A DNA stretch of 64,000 nucleotides from Collinsella sp. An268 (lineage in GTDB: Bacteria; Actinomycetota; Coriobacteriia; Coriobacteriales; Coriobacteriaceae): positions 45,869 through 109,868 of the forward strand of contig NZ_NFJH01000010.1 of the NCBI RefSeq assembly GCF_002159765.1. Reading direction: 5' to 3'. The notes beneath the pieces were generated by a model. The model had not been told where the DNA came from and searched no databases. It worked only from the letters and a program-made list of their open reading frames with translations. The position numbers and the translations under genes are program-made. Each line of letters opens with the position of its first letter. The first letter of the stretch is position 1. This document shows, in pieces, positions 19,787 through 28,093 of the stretch.

Positions 19787-20818
19787 ATGGGAAACGCACC
19801 CTTCACCGATACGGAGAGCAACCGGGGGACGCGCCTGCGCGTCGCCTCCGGCGTCGAGCTCGTCCAAGACGCCGACGGCGTCTACGAGCTGGTACTGTCG
19901 CACCCGGTCGGGAGCGGGTGCATGCGAGGCCGATCCCTGTCGCGCGACCTGTTCGTCGCCAACGTCGACTTCGCGTGCGAGCGGTGCCCCAACGTCCCAG
20001 AGGCCCCGTCCGTCCCCCTCCCCGCGTTCTCGCGGGGCAAATGGCTGACGATAAACCTGTGCCACGAGGGCCGCTGCGAGGTCGACGTCCCAAGCGGGGG
20101 TCTGGCGACGGTCTCGGCCGGCGAGGTGTGCATCAGCTGCTCGCAGGAGCGCCCCGCCGAGTTCCGGTACCCCTCGGGACGCTACCGGGGCGTCGAGGTG
20201 TTCGTGAACACGCGTATCGCTCGATCGCCGCTTTTCTCGCTGCTCGATGACGAGGATGCCGTCGAGGCCATCGCGCGACAGGCGGGCAGCGCCGCCGTGC
20301 TCAGCGGCGACGGCGAGCTCAACGGGCATATGAGACGCATCGCCGCCCTCGTCGAAGCACCCGACAGGGCTCTGGCCACCTACGAGGTTCTCGGCTTGCT
20401 GCTTGGCCTCCAACGTCGCGACCTCTCCTGCGCCAGACCCCGCTTCATCCTCACACGCGCCCAGATGCGCATCGTTGCCGCCGTGCACGACGAGCTCGAG
20501 GGTTCTCTCGACTGCGCCCACGACGCCCGCGTGCTAGCGTCGGCGTTCGGTGTGAGCGCGACGACACTCAACCAGTACTTCTCGCGGGCATATGGGAGCA
20601 CCGTCGCGGGGTACCTCCGCAAGCGGCGCATGGAGGTCGCCGCCGCCCTGCTTGCCAGCGGAACGCGCGTCGCCGAAGCCGCCGTGCGCGTCGGCTACGC
20701 GAACCCGAGCAAGTTCTCCTCCGCGTTCAAGAGGGAATACGGAACCGCGCCGAGCGAGTGGAGGCGGCGTCGATTCGGCGAGAGGGAGTTCGTTCACGAA
20801 GTCAAGGGGGAGTTCTAG
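19787..20818 (+). CDS. AraC-family regulator (PchR-like)
   Basis: 343 residues. The N-terminal cupin-like half includes WLTINLCHEGRCEVDV, typical of PchR/YbtA-like sensors of siderophores. The C-terminal DNA-binding domain has LASAFGVSATTLNQYFSRAYG and EAAVRVGYANPSKFSSAFKREYG. ATG 19787 is preceded by GGAAGATAG. It is divergent from feoAB, whose expression it probably controls with the metal repressor. It is distinct from the AraC at 15451. Confidence 0.88.
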   Translation: MGNAPFTDTESNRGTRLRVASGVELVQDADGVYELVLSHPVGSGCMRGRSLSRDLFVANVDFACERCPNVPEAPSVPLPAFSRGKWLTINLCHEGRCEVDVPSGGLATVSAGEVCISCSQERPAEFRYPSGRYRGVEVFVNTRIARSPLFSLLDDEDAVEAIARQAGSAAVLSGDGELNGHMRRIAALVEAPDRALATYEVLGLLLGLQRRDLSCARPRFILTRAQMRIVAAVHDELEGSLDCAHDARVLASAFGVSATTLNQYFSRAYGSTVAGYLRKRRMEVAAALLASGTRVAEAAVRVGYANPSKFSSAFKREYGTAPSEWRRRRFGEREFVHEVKGEF

Positions 20819-20886
20819 GAACGCTGACGCGCGGCGGCTTGCCGGCGGCATGGTCACCGAGCCGAATCATTTTTGACCCCGGGATA

Positions 20887-20923
20887 CTCAAGCCCGTTCG
20901 GGCAGGGGCCGAACGGGCTTGAG
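20887..20923. terminator. Strong hairpin after the AraC gene
   Basis: Perfect 15-base stem, CTCAAGCCCGTTCGG (20887-20901) with its complement (20909-20923), and a seven-base loop. No T-run follows on either strand. It lies between the convergent AraC gene and sigma-like fragment. Confidence 0.6.
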
Positions 20924-20929
20924 CGACCT

Positions 20930-21175
20930 TCAATCCCCGTCGGTCAACAAGGCCCTCATCCGCCTCCGTGCGCGCGCAAGGCTGTACTTCACCGCCCGCT
21001 CGGAGCAGCCCTCGCGACGGGCGATCTCCCTGACCGGGAGGCGCACGACGGTATGCATGAGTAGGCGGCGAAGCTGGACTTTCGGCACCCGGGACAGCGC
21101 CGCGACGAGCTCGTCCGTCCGGCAGCGCCTCATGAGGGCGAACCCCGGGTCCGACTCCGGTCAGGTTGACGCGGC
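20930..21175 (-). pseudogene. Sigma-70 region 4-like fragment (copy 2)
   Basis: Paralogue of the fragment at 16467: CRTDELVAALSRVPKVQLRR, then LPVREIARREGCSERAVK and YSLARARRRM. Similarity to copy 1 continues at the DNA level past the possible ATG at 21133 to about 21175, where a stop interrupts the frame. It then joins a membrane-protein tail on the opposite strand. A 67-residue product from 21133 is possible but looks truncated. Confidence 0.55.
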
Positions 21176-21568
21176 GACCTCGCCTGGCTCGTCTGGCTTG
21201 CGGCAGCGCTCCTTACCTTCGCGCTCATCTGCGGCGGCGCCTACCACGCGCAGTACGCCTATCTCTCCATCATCGCTAAAGCGGAGCATGAGGACCTCTA
21301 CGAGGAGGTATCCGCCAACATTATGCTCATCATGCGGCTGGCGACGACTCCTATGTACGCCGGGTCTATCCTGCTCGCCGCCGCCATCACGCTGGGGCAA
21401 ACTGTCTTCCCGGCCTGGTTTGTCGTCTTCACGCCCATCGTGACGAACTTTTTAGGTCTCGTGTGGATGCGCGTGCCACAACCAGCGCGGTGCATTCTCT
21501 TCGGCGGGTGGAGCAACCTCGTGTTCACGATCATGTTCACCGCGATGCTCATCTGCCTGCTCGCCTAA
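21170..21568 (+). pseudogene. C-terminal fragment of a polytopic membrane protein
   Basis: The frame opens right after a TGA at 21167 and runs 132 codons to 21568 with three or four hydrophobic segments. Recognisable stretches are LAWLVWLAAALLTFALICGG, PMYAGSILLAAAITLGQTVF and NLVFTIMFTAMLICL. No start or ribosome-binding site exists at the 5' edge, which coincides with the end of the sigma-like repeat, so the gene has lost its 5' part. It may belong to a DUF6796-like family; that identification is weak. Confidence 0.5.
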
Positions 21569-21780
21569 TCACCACCGGACCTACACTATATGTAGACCGC
21601 CACGATCGTCTGTGGATCGCTTATCGGGGATGGACGCGACCAGCCGCCGCATTCTTTCGAATTCTTGACAGCAAGTTCTTCCCAATTCGCAAATCACACC
21701 ACTCCCCTCCTCAGAGTGAGCTACAGTTAACTTGTAATTGTTTACCAAGGCGTACTGTTGTGCGCAGAGAGGAGTTTCGC

Positions 21781-22080
21781 ATGAGTGCTCTGGGCTTTCT
21801 CAAGGGGACGCACGGTCTGCTTCTGGGTGCCGGCGTACTGATCGGGTCTGTTGGCGCCAGGGTGCTTACGAGCGACGGGGCGAAACGCGTCTACGTCGAA
21901 GCCGTCGCGGCTGGGCTGCGCGCGAAGCAGGCCTGTGAAGATACCGTCGAACGCGCGCGAGCCGAGATGGACGACATCGTCGCCGAAGCCGCGTATCTCA
22001 ATGAAAGCGTCTACGGCGTCGAGGACGAGGAAGACGGCGCGTCGGATACCGCCGCAGAGACCGTCCCCGCTAAGGCGTAG
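21781..22080 (+). CDS. DUF6110-like small membrane-associated protein
   Basis: 99 residues. A hydrophobic N-terminal segment (LGFLKGTHGLLLGAGVLIGS) is followed by VLTSDGAKRVYVEAVAAGLR, then an acidic, probably helical C-terminus. This arrangement matches proteins that sit immediately upstream of atypical metal P-type ATPases (DUF6110, recalled). ATG 21781 follows AGAGGAG. It ends eight bases before the ATPase start. Function is unknown; perhaps a partner or chaperone of that pump. Confidence 0.7.
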   Translation: MSALGFLKGTHGLLLGAGVLIGSVGARVLTSDGAKRVYVEAVAAGLRAKQACEDTVERARAEMDDIVAEAAYLNESVYGVEDEEDGASDTAAETVPAKA

Positions 22081-22088
22081 GCGCGACC

Positions 22089-24164
22089 GTGCGATACGTC
22101 ATCGAACACGAGGTGCCGGGGCGTCTGCGCCTTACGTTTGCCGATCACCTTGACCCGTCCGACGCCCTCGCCCTCGAGACCTCGCTCTCTTCGTGGACAG
22201 GCGTCGAGCGCGTGCGCTCCTACCCGCGCATTCGCTCGGTCGCCATCTGGTACCGCGACGCCCTTGCAAGAACCGCCCTGCTCGATCGGCTGAACGAGCT
22301 CAGCCGCGTCCAGCTCGATGCGGTGCGCGCCCAGGCGCCCACGGCGCTCGCGCCCGCGGTCCCGTCCGCCGCGCGCAGCATCATCTGCCTAGTGGGCAAC
22401 CATCTCATCCGCCGCTGGCTCCTCCCGCCCGCATTGAGGGCGGTATGGGCCGGCCTTCACTACCTCGGGTTTCTGCGCGCCGGCCTCACCTCGCTCATGC
22501 GGCACCGCCTCGATGTGCCGGTACTCGACGCCACGGCCATCGGCCTGTCGTTTGTCAAGTGCGACCCCAAAACCGCGGCGAGCACCATGTTCCTCCTCGA
22601 CCTGGGAGAGGTCCTCGAGGACGCCACCCGTGAGCGCTCAGAGCACGAACTCATCCGCTCCCTCATGGCCATTCCTCAAAACGCCCGGCGCCTTGAGGAC
22701 GGCGAGGAGGTCACCGTGCCCACCCAGAGTCTCCGCGCAGGCGACCTCGTCGTGGCGCGCACCGGCATGCCCGTGTGCGTCGACGGCGTGGTGGTATGCG
22801 GTGCGGCCATGGTCAACCAGGCGGCACTCACCGGCGAGCCGCTTGCCGTCGGGCGCATGGCCGGCGACGACGTCTTCGCCGGCACCGCGGTTGAAGAGGG
22901 CGAGATCGTCATCCGCGTGGGCGCCGAGCCCGCATCGACCAAGCTCCGCTCCATCGTGAATCTCGTTGAAGCCTCCGAGCAGCTCAAAAGCGAGGTCCAG
23001 ACGCGCCGCGAGCACCTCGCGGACCGCTTCGTGCCGTGGAACTTCCTGCTTGCGGGGCTTGTGGCGGCGACCACGAAAAGCCTTGCCAAGACATCGGCCG
23101 CCCTCATGGTCGACTACTCCTGCGCCCTCAGGCTCACGTCGTCCATCAGCGTGCTCTCCGCCATGAGCCAGAGCGCGCACGAAGGCATAGCCGTCAAGGG
23201 TGCCAAGCATTTCGAGGCCATCGCCGCCGCCGACACCATCGTGTTCGATAAGACGGGAACGCTCACCGAGGCGACGCCCCGGGTCGCGCGCGTGCTCGCC
23301 CTCGTGCCCGATTGGACCGAGGACGAGGTGCTGCGCACCTCGGCCTGCCTGGAGGAGCATTTCCCGCATCCCGTGGCGCGCGCCGTGGTGGCGGCCGCCG
23401 CCGCGCGCGGCCTCGAGCATCGCGAACGCCATGCCGAGGTCGCCTATATCGTGGCGCACGGCATCGCATCGGCGCTCGATGGCAAGCGCATCGTCATCGG
23501 TAGTCGCCACTTCGTGATGGAGGACGAGCACGTCGAAGTCGCCCCCGAGGCAGAGGCGCGCATCGACGGCGACCTCGAAGGCCTCTCACCGCTCTACCTC
23601 GCCCAAGACGGAAAGCTGGTGGGCGTGCTCGGCATCGAAGATCCCTTAAAGGCAGGAGTGCCCGAGGCAATTGCGGCACTTCGCTCACAGGGCATCGGCC
23701 ACATCATCATGCTCACCGGCGATAACGAGCGCACCGCCGCACGCATCGCCGCCGAGGCGGGCATCACCGAGTACCGGGCTGACCTGCTCCCCGAGGACAA
23801 GCATGCCTACGTGGAGGCGCTCGTGGCTCGCGGGCAACGCGTCGTCATGGTGGGTGACGGCGTTAACGACGCGCCGGCGCTCTCCGCCGCCGATGTGGGC
23901 ATCGCCATGGGCACGGGCACCGCCATCGCGCAGGAGGTCGCCGACGTCACGCTCGCCGCGGGCGGGCTCGACGCCATCGTGCGCCTGCACGCGCTCAGCC
24001 GCTCCCTCATGGGGCGCCTCGACCGCTCGTTCACCGCGGTTATGGGCATCAACTCGGCCCTTCTCGCTGCGGGAATCGTCGGCATCATCCGACCCCAGAC
24101 CTCGGCGCTCCTGCACAACGGCACCACCATCGCGCTGGCCGCAGAAAGCGCTCGACGTCTCTAG
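22089..24164 (+). CDS. P1B-type heavy-metal ATPase with atypical Tyr-Ser-Cys membrane motif
   Basis: 691 residues starting at GTG 22089, coupled to the upstream small gene. An N-terminal ferredoxin-like domain without CxxC is followed by membrane segments, the A domain (LTGEPLAVG), the phosphorylation loop FDKTGTLTEATP, the HP locus EEHFPHPVA, and MVGDGVNDAPAL. The metal-binding helix reads DYSCALRL instead of the usual CPC/SPC. This variant occurs in a group often proposed to move Mn, Zn or Fe (family knowledge); the actual metal is unknown. It may export metal when the island's import systems are active. Confidence 0.85.
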   Translation: MRYVIEHEVPGRLRLTFADHLDPSDALALETSLSSWTGVERVRSYPRIRSVAIWYRDALARTALLDRLNELSRVQLDAVRAQAPTALAPAVPSAARSIICLVGNHLIRRWLLPPALRAVWAGLHYLGFLRAGLTSLMRHRLDVPVLDATAIGLSFVKCDPKTAASTMFLLDLGEVLEDATRERSEHELIRSLMAIPQNARRLEDGEEVTVPTQSLRAGDLVVARTGMPVCVDGVVVCGAAMVNQAALTGEPLAVGRMAGDDVFAGTAVEEGEIVIRVGAEPASTKLRSIVNLVEASEQLKSEVQTRREHLADRFVPWNFLLAGLVAATTKSLAKTSAALMVDYSCALRLTSSISVLSAMSQSAHEGIAVKGAKHFEAIAAADTIVFDKTGTLTEATPRVARVLALVPDWTEDEVLRTSACLEEHFPHPVARAVVAAAAARGLEHRERHAEVAYIVAHGIASALDGKRIVIGSRHFVMEDEHVEVAPEAEARIDGDLEGLSPLYLAQDGKLVGVLGIEDPLKAGVPEAIAALRSQGIGHIIMLTGDNERTAARIAAEAGITEYRADLLPEDKHAYVEALVARGQRVVMVGDGVNDAPALSAADVGIAMGTGTAIAQEVADVTLAAGGLDAIVRLHALSRSLMGRLDRSFTAVMGINSALLAAGIVGIIRPQTSALLHNGTTIALAAESARRL

Positions 24165-24211
24165 GAAGCATCAATCGGTCCGCTGTGGGGCCTGTCGTTG
24201 GGAAGTGGGAC

Positions 24212-25093
24212 ATGGAGCGGTTCACCGTCGAGCAAGACGGCTTCTTCGGATTCCTCCACTTGCCGGAGCGGCACGTCGAAGCGTACTCCGGCAAGGCTCT
24301 CATCGTGCTCGGCGGCAGCGAGGGCAACGAGAACATCCCGCGCAACCTCGGTGCGCGTTTCGCACGGGAGGGCATCGCGGCGCTCGGCCTGTGCTACTGG
24401 AACGCGCCGGGACTCCCCGATGAGCTCATCGAGGTGCCGATCGAGCCAATCGAGCGTGCCGTCGCCTATCTCCGGCAGCGTGGCTTTGACCGCGTGGGGA
24501 TCTACGGCATCTCCAAGGGCGGCGAGCTGGCGCTTCTCGCCGCCTCGCTCATGCCTCAGATCACCTGCGTCGTCGCCATCTCCCCGCTCGCCTGCGCCAT
24601 GCCGGGCATCACCGGCAACAAAAGCCTTGCCGGCAAGGGTCTGAGCGACCGCTCGAGCTGGACCTGGCGCGGCGAGCCCATGCCCTGCGCGCGGGGCGGC
24701 GGGAGGCTCCCCTACCTCGGCATCATCCGCCGTATCGTCACCGAGCGCCAGCTCGACATGCGCTTCGTCTACGAGCGGATCGTCGAGCGCGCGCCCAAGG
24801 AGGCCTGGATTGCCGTGGAGCGCATCAACGGGCCCGTCCTTCTCGCCAGCCCCTCGCATGACGCCATGTGGCCGAGCGACGAGGCCTGTCGGATCGTCGA
24901 GCAGTGCCTCGCCAAGCACGCCCATCCCTTCGAGATCACGCGACGCTCCTACGAGTACGCGAGCCACATCCTCGTGCCCATGGAGACACCCTCGCTCAAG
25001 CTCTTCCGCGTTGAGCGCGCCCACCCCGAAGCATGCCGGCGGAGCCGCGAGGACGCCTTCACCCAGACGCTCGCGTTTCTCGCCCGGTGGTAA
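24212..25093 (+). CDS. Alpha/beta hydrolase, acyl-CoA thioesterase/BAAT C-terminal type
   Basis: 293 residues from ATG 24212 (GGAAGTGGG upstream; a GTG at 24185 is also in frame). It shows ALIVLGGSEGNEN near the N-terminus (oxyanion region), nucleophile elbow IYGISKGGELALL about 105-115, and a late Asp and His (SPSHDAMWPSD, YASHILVP) that complete a Ser-Asp-His triad. This pattern matches BAAT-C/dienelactone-hydrolase-like enzymes. The substrate is unknown; given the setting it could act on a siderophore ester, but that is speculation. It follows the P1B ATPase by 47 bp. Confidence 0.75.
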   Translation: MERFTVEQDGFFGFLHLPERHVEAYSGKALIVLGGSEGNENIPRNLGARFAREGIAALGLCYWNAPGLPDELIEVPIEPIERAVAYLRQRGFDRVGIYGISKGGELALLAASLMPQITCVVAISPLACAMPGITGNKSLAGKGLSDRSSWTWRGEPMPCARGGGRLPYLGIIRRIVTERQLDMRFVYERIVERAPKEAWIAVERINGPVLLASPSHDAMWPSDEACRIVEQCLAKHAHPFEITRRSYEYASHILVPMETPSLKLFRVERAHPEACRRSREDAFTQTLAFLARW

Positions 25094-25170
25094 CGGATGC
25101 TTCTACAGGAACGCCTCGTAAGCGTCAATCATCAAGCTCGCCGCTAGGCCGAATACCGCCCCAAGCAGCC

Positions 25171-26751
25171 TTACCGAACACGCGGCTTCCATCCCAGCAG
25201 AAGCGCGGAGTTGACGATAACGAGCACCGAGCCCGCGTTGTGCACGAGGGCGCCCACCACAGGGTTCAGGACGCCCGAGATGGCGAGCGCGATCGCGATG
25301 AAGTTGAGCGTCATCGAGAACGTGAGGTTGATCTTGATGGTCGTCATCATGCGGCGGGAGAGGCGCAGGAGGTGCGGCAGCTCGGCGATGTCATCGTTCA
25401 CGAGCGCGATGTCCGCCGCGTCAACGGCGATATCGCTGCCGACGCCTCCCATGGCGATGCCCACAAGCGCGCGCTTGAGCGCAGGCGCGTCGTTGACGCC
25501 GTCGCCGACCATACAAACGCCCTTGCCCGCGCGCTCCGAGTCATCGATGAAGGAGAGCTTGTCCTCGGGCAGGCAGGCGGCCTTGTAGGTGGTGATGCCG
25601 AGTTCGGCAGCCACGTGGGCGGCCGCCGCCTCGTGGTCCCCCGTGAGGAGCACCGGCTCCACGCCCGTCTCCCACACTGCCGAAAGCGTAGCGGTGGCGT
25701 TCTCGCGCACGCGGTCGGCGAGTGCGATGAACCCCGCTGCCGTGTCGCCCCAGCCGAGATAGGTGATCGTTGCCCCCTCGGCGCGCGTAGCGTCCACGCG
25801 CCTCCCCAGCGCGTCCGGTATAGCCAGACCGTGCTCCGCCAGCAGCGCAGCGCTGCCGGCGTACACCGTGCGCCCGCCCACCTCGGCCACTACGCCGCGA
25901 CCGGGCACCATGGCAAAGGACGTTGGGTCCTTCGGCGCCGCTCCGGCGTGCTCCGTGGCCGCGGCCACGATGGCGCGCCCGAGGGGGTGCTCTGATCGCT
26001 TCTCGGCCGCGCCGGCAACCGCGAGCAACGCGTCCTCGCTCACGTCCTTCTCGCCCGCGCACACGGCAACCACCTGCGGCTCCCCCGTGGTGAGCGTGCC
26101 TGTCTTGTCAAAGCACACGCGCCTGACCTGCGCCAGGCGCTCGAGCGCGTCCCCCTCGCGCACCAGAAAGCCGTGCCTGGTGGCGTTGCCGATCGCCGCC
26201 ATGATGGCCGTGGGTGTGGCGAGCACGAGCGCACACGGGCAAAAGACGACGAGAATGGTGACCGAGCGGATGATCTCGCCCGTCACGAGATAGGTGAGAA
26301 CTGCTGCCACAAGGGCGATGACGACGATCCACACCGCCCAGCGGTCGGCGAGGTTCACGATCTTGGCCTTGTCGGCGTCGGCCGACTGCACGAGGCGAAT
26401 CATCCGCTGGATGGACGAGTCCTCGCCTACGCGCGTCGCGGCCATGTCGAACGATCCGAACTGGTTGACCGTGCCGGACGACACCTCGTCCCCCGGGCCC
26501 TTGTCCACCGGCAGGCTCTCGCCGGTCATGACCGCCTGGTTCACCGAGGTCTGACCGGAGACGATGACGCCGTCTACGGGCACGGCCTCCCCGGGCAGCA
26601 CGCGTAGGATGTCGCCCACCTGAACGGCTTCCGCCGCGATGGTCTCCTCCGCCACGGGGCGCGGCTCCCCGCCCTCGGCCGTTGCGCGGGCGATGCGCCG
26701 TGCCGCGCGCGGCGTCAGATGGACGAGCCGTTCGATGCCGGAGCGGGCGCG
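25171..26751 (-). pseudogene. Copper/heavy-metal P1B-ATPase lacking its N-terminus, fused to ParA tail
   Basis: The frame continues from the parA 3' part without a stop. The ATPase portion begins at the A-domain linker (SGIERLVHLTPRAARRI), then MTGESLPVD, the CPC metal site VVFCPCALVLATP, FDKTGTLTTGEP, SEHPLGRA and MVGDGVNDAPALK, ending in two C-terminal helices. The N-terminal metal-binding domain and first four membrane helices are gone, so transport is unlikely. The joint at about 26751 looks like an in-frame deletion between parA and an ATPase gene. A fusion protein could be expressed from ATG 27003. Confidence 0.8.
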
Positions 26752-27492
26752 CGCGACCTTTCCCGAAGCGTCGTAGGCGAACACGCTCTTCCCGTGCGCG
26801 CTGCTCTCGGCGGCCTTGACGGCGACGGGGACGGTTGCCTCGTACACGCGCAGGGCCTCCCCGTACGAGCCCCGGATGTTCCTCTCGACCTGGCGGGCGA
26901 GGTTGGTGCGCGCGTCGACGAGCGTGAGCAGGACGCCCTCGATGCGGAGGGAGGGGTTGATGTGCCGCCGCACGCGGTTCACGGTCTTGACGAGCTGGGT
27001 CATCCCCTACGCCGGGAGGTACTGGGCCTGCACCGGGACGACCACCCCGTCCGCCGCCGTGAGCGCGTTGATGGCCATCATCCCGAGCGACGGCGGGCAG
27101 TCGATGATCGCGAAGTCGTACCCGCGCTTCGCGCGGTCGAGCCACGAGCGCATGGCGTGCTCGCGGCTCATGGCGTTCACGAGCGCCACCTCCGTCCCCG
27201 AGAGCTCGATGTTGGCGGGCATCAGGTCCACGCCCTCCGCATGGCTCAGGATGCCCGCGCGGCAGGGGAACGGCTCGTCGAGGACCGCTCGCTCGAGATG
27301 GGCGGCGAGCGTCACCTCGAGCTCGTCCGGGTTCCACCCGAGCGATGTGGTGAGGTCCCCCTGCGGGTCCGCGTCGACGAGCAGGACGCGCTTGCCGCGC
27401 ATCGCGAGGGCGACGCCCAGGCTCGCGGCCGTCGTGGTCTTGCCCGTCCCTCCCTTCTGGTTCGCTATCGCCAGGACCTTGCACGGGCACAT
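26752..27492 (-). pseudogene. ParA/Soj-type partition ATPase split by an amber codon
   Basis: The N-terminal 161 codons from ATG 27492 (GGAAGGAG upstream) give VLAIANQKGGTGKTTTAASL (deviant Walker A) and VLLVDADPQGDLTTSLGW, then DFAIIDCPPSLG, ending VQAQYLPA. An in-frame TAG (27007-27009) follows, after which the same frame continues GMTQLVKTVNRVRR with a normal ParA C-terminal domain to about 26752. One nonsense change therefore splits the protein, and the tail is fused to a metal ATPase. No parB is seen. It probably served maintenance or transfer of the island. Confidence 0.85.
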
Positions 27493-27795
27493 GGCTCCCA
27501 CGCTCCTTCCGATTGTTTTGGGATTCAGGTACGGGAGGAATATCCGGACGAGAGAGCCGGCCTTCCTCCGCGATGCGCACATAAGCGAGCAGGCGCCGCG
27601 CAGAGCTTCAGCGCCGCCGCACTTCCACGTCTGTGGCGGAGGTGCCCGACGGCGGCTTGGCGAACGTGGGGCGCGCCTCGGTGTCGGCTTTGCGAGCCCC
27701 TTGTTTGCGGGCGTCAGCGTGCAGGGAGAGCGCCTTGCGCTCGGAACCGATTCGGAAAAAACGCGCGTTGCTCCGATTGCGCGAGAGCCCATGAA

Positions 27796-27825
27796 AAAAC
27801 GCCCGTTGCGAAAACAGGGCGTTTT
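27796..27825. terminator. Hairpin in the spacer upstream of parA
   Basis: AAAACGCCC (27796-27804) pairs with GGGCGTTTT (27817-27825), with A- and T-rich flanks that would allow termination in either direction. The remaining spacer 27493-27885 shows no gene. Confidence 0.55.
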
Positions 27826-27885
27826 AACTGGTCTTATTTGATTATGGGTTGCTTTGGTTGCGCTTGCGTTCTCTTGCTCGCTCGA

Positions 27886-28026
27886 TTGGGAAGCTGATGC
27901 CTTACCACTTGGCGATGCCCGCGCATGGTGCTGCCGGCTAACCGGCGTAGCGGATAGTGTACCGCACCCGTTTCCGGGACAAGCCATCGTCCCGGAAACG
28001 GCCACGATCCGCACGAAATCGGCTCA
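27886..28026. repeat. Right direct repeat of the island
   Basis: Copy of 10660-10802. It carries only the 5' half of tRNA-Gly (about 27886-27932, ending in the anticodon loop) plus the upstream region. The last bases are followed on the minus strand by codons RVGTDAR-stop, resembling the integrase ending RVGMDAA-stop beside the left repeat. Confidence 0.85.
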
Positions 28027-28093
28027 CCGAGCATCCGTCCCGACCCTTGCACGAGCTGGCGGATGGATGCGAGGGGCCGATCCCCGTCCAGCC

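Larger units (their letters stand above)
10660..28026. mobile_element. Genomic island inserted at tRNA-Gly(CCC)
   Basis: About 17.4 kb between two direct repeats of about 140 bp (10660-10802, 27886-28026). Both repeats carry the 5' half of tRNA-Gly and its upstream region. A decayed tyrosine integrase lies against the left repeat. Cargo is dominated by metal handling: siderophore-type ABC pair, AraC regulators, DtxR/MntR-like repressor, FeoAB, two P1B-ATPases, plus a ParA remnant. Several genes are truncated or split, so the element is probably no longer mobile. The exact crossover point cannot be read from one genome. Confidence 0.75.

Noticed and set aside
27886..27932. Second tRNA-Gly gene
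   Set aside because: Only the 5' half is present; the sequence diverges at the anticodon loop, so no cloverleaf can form.
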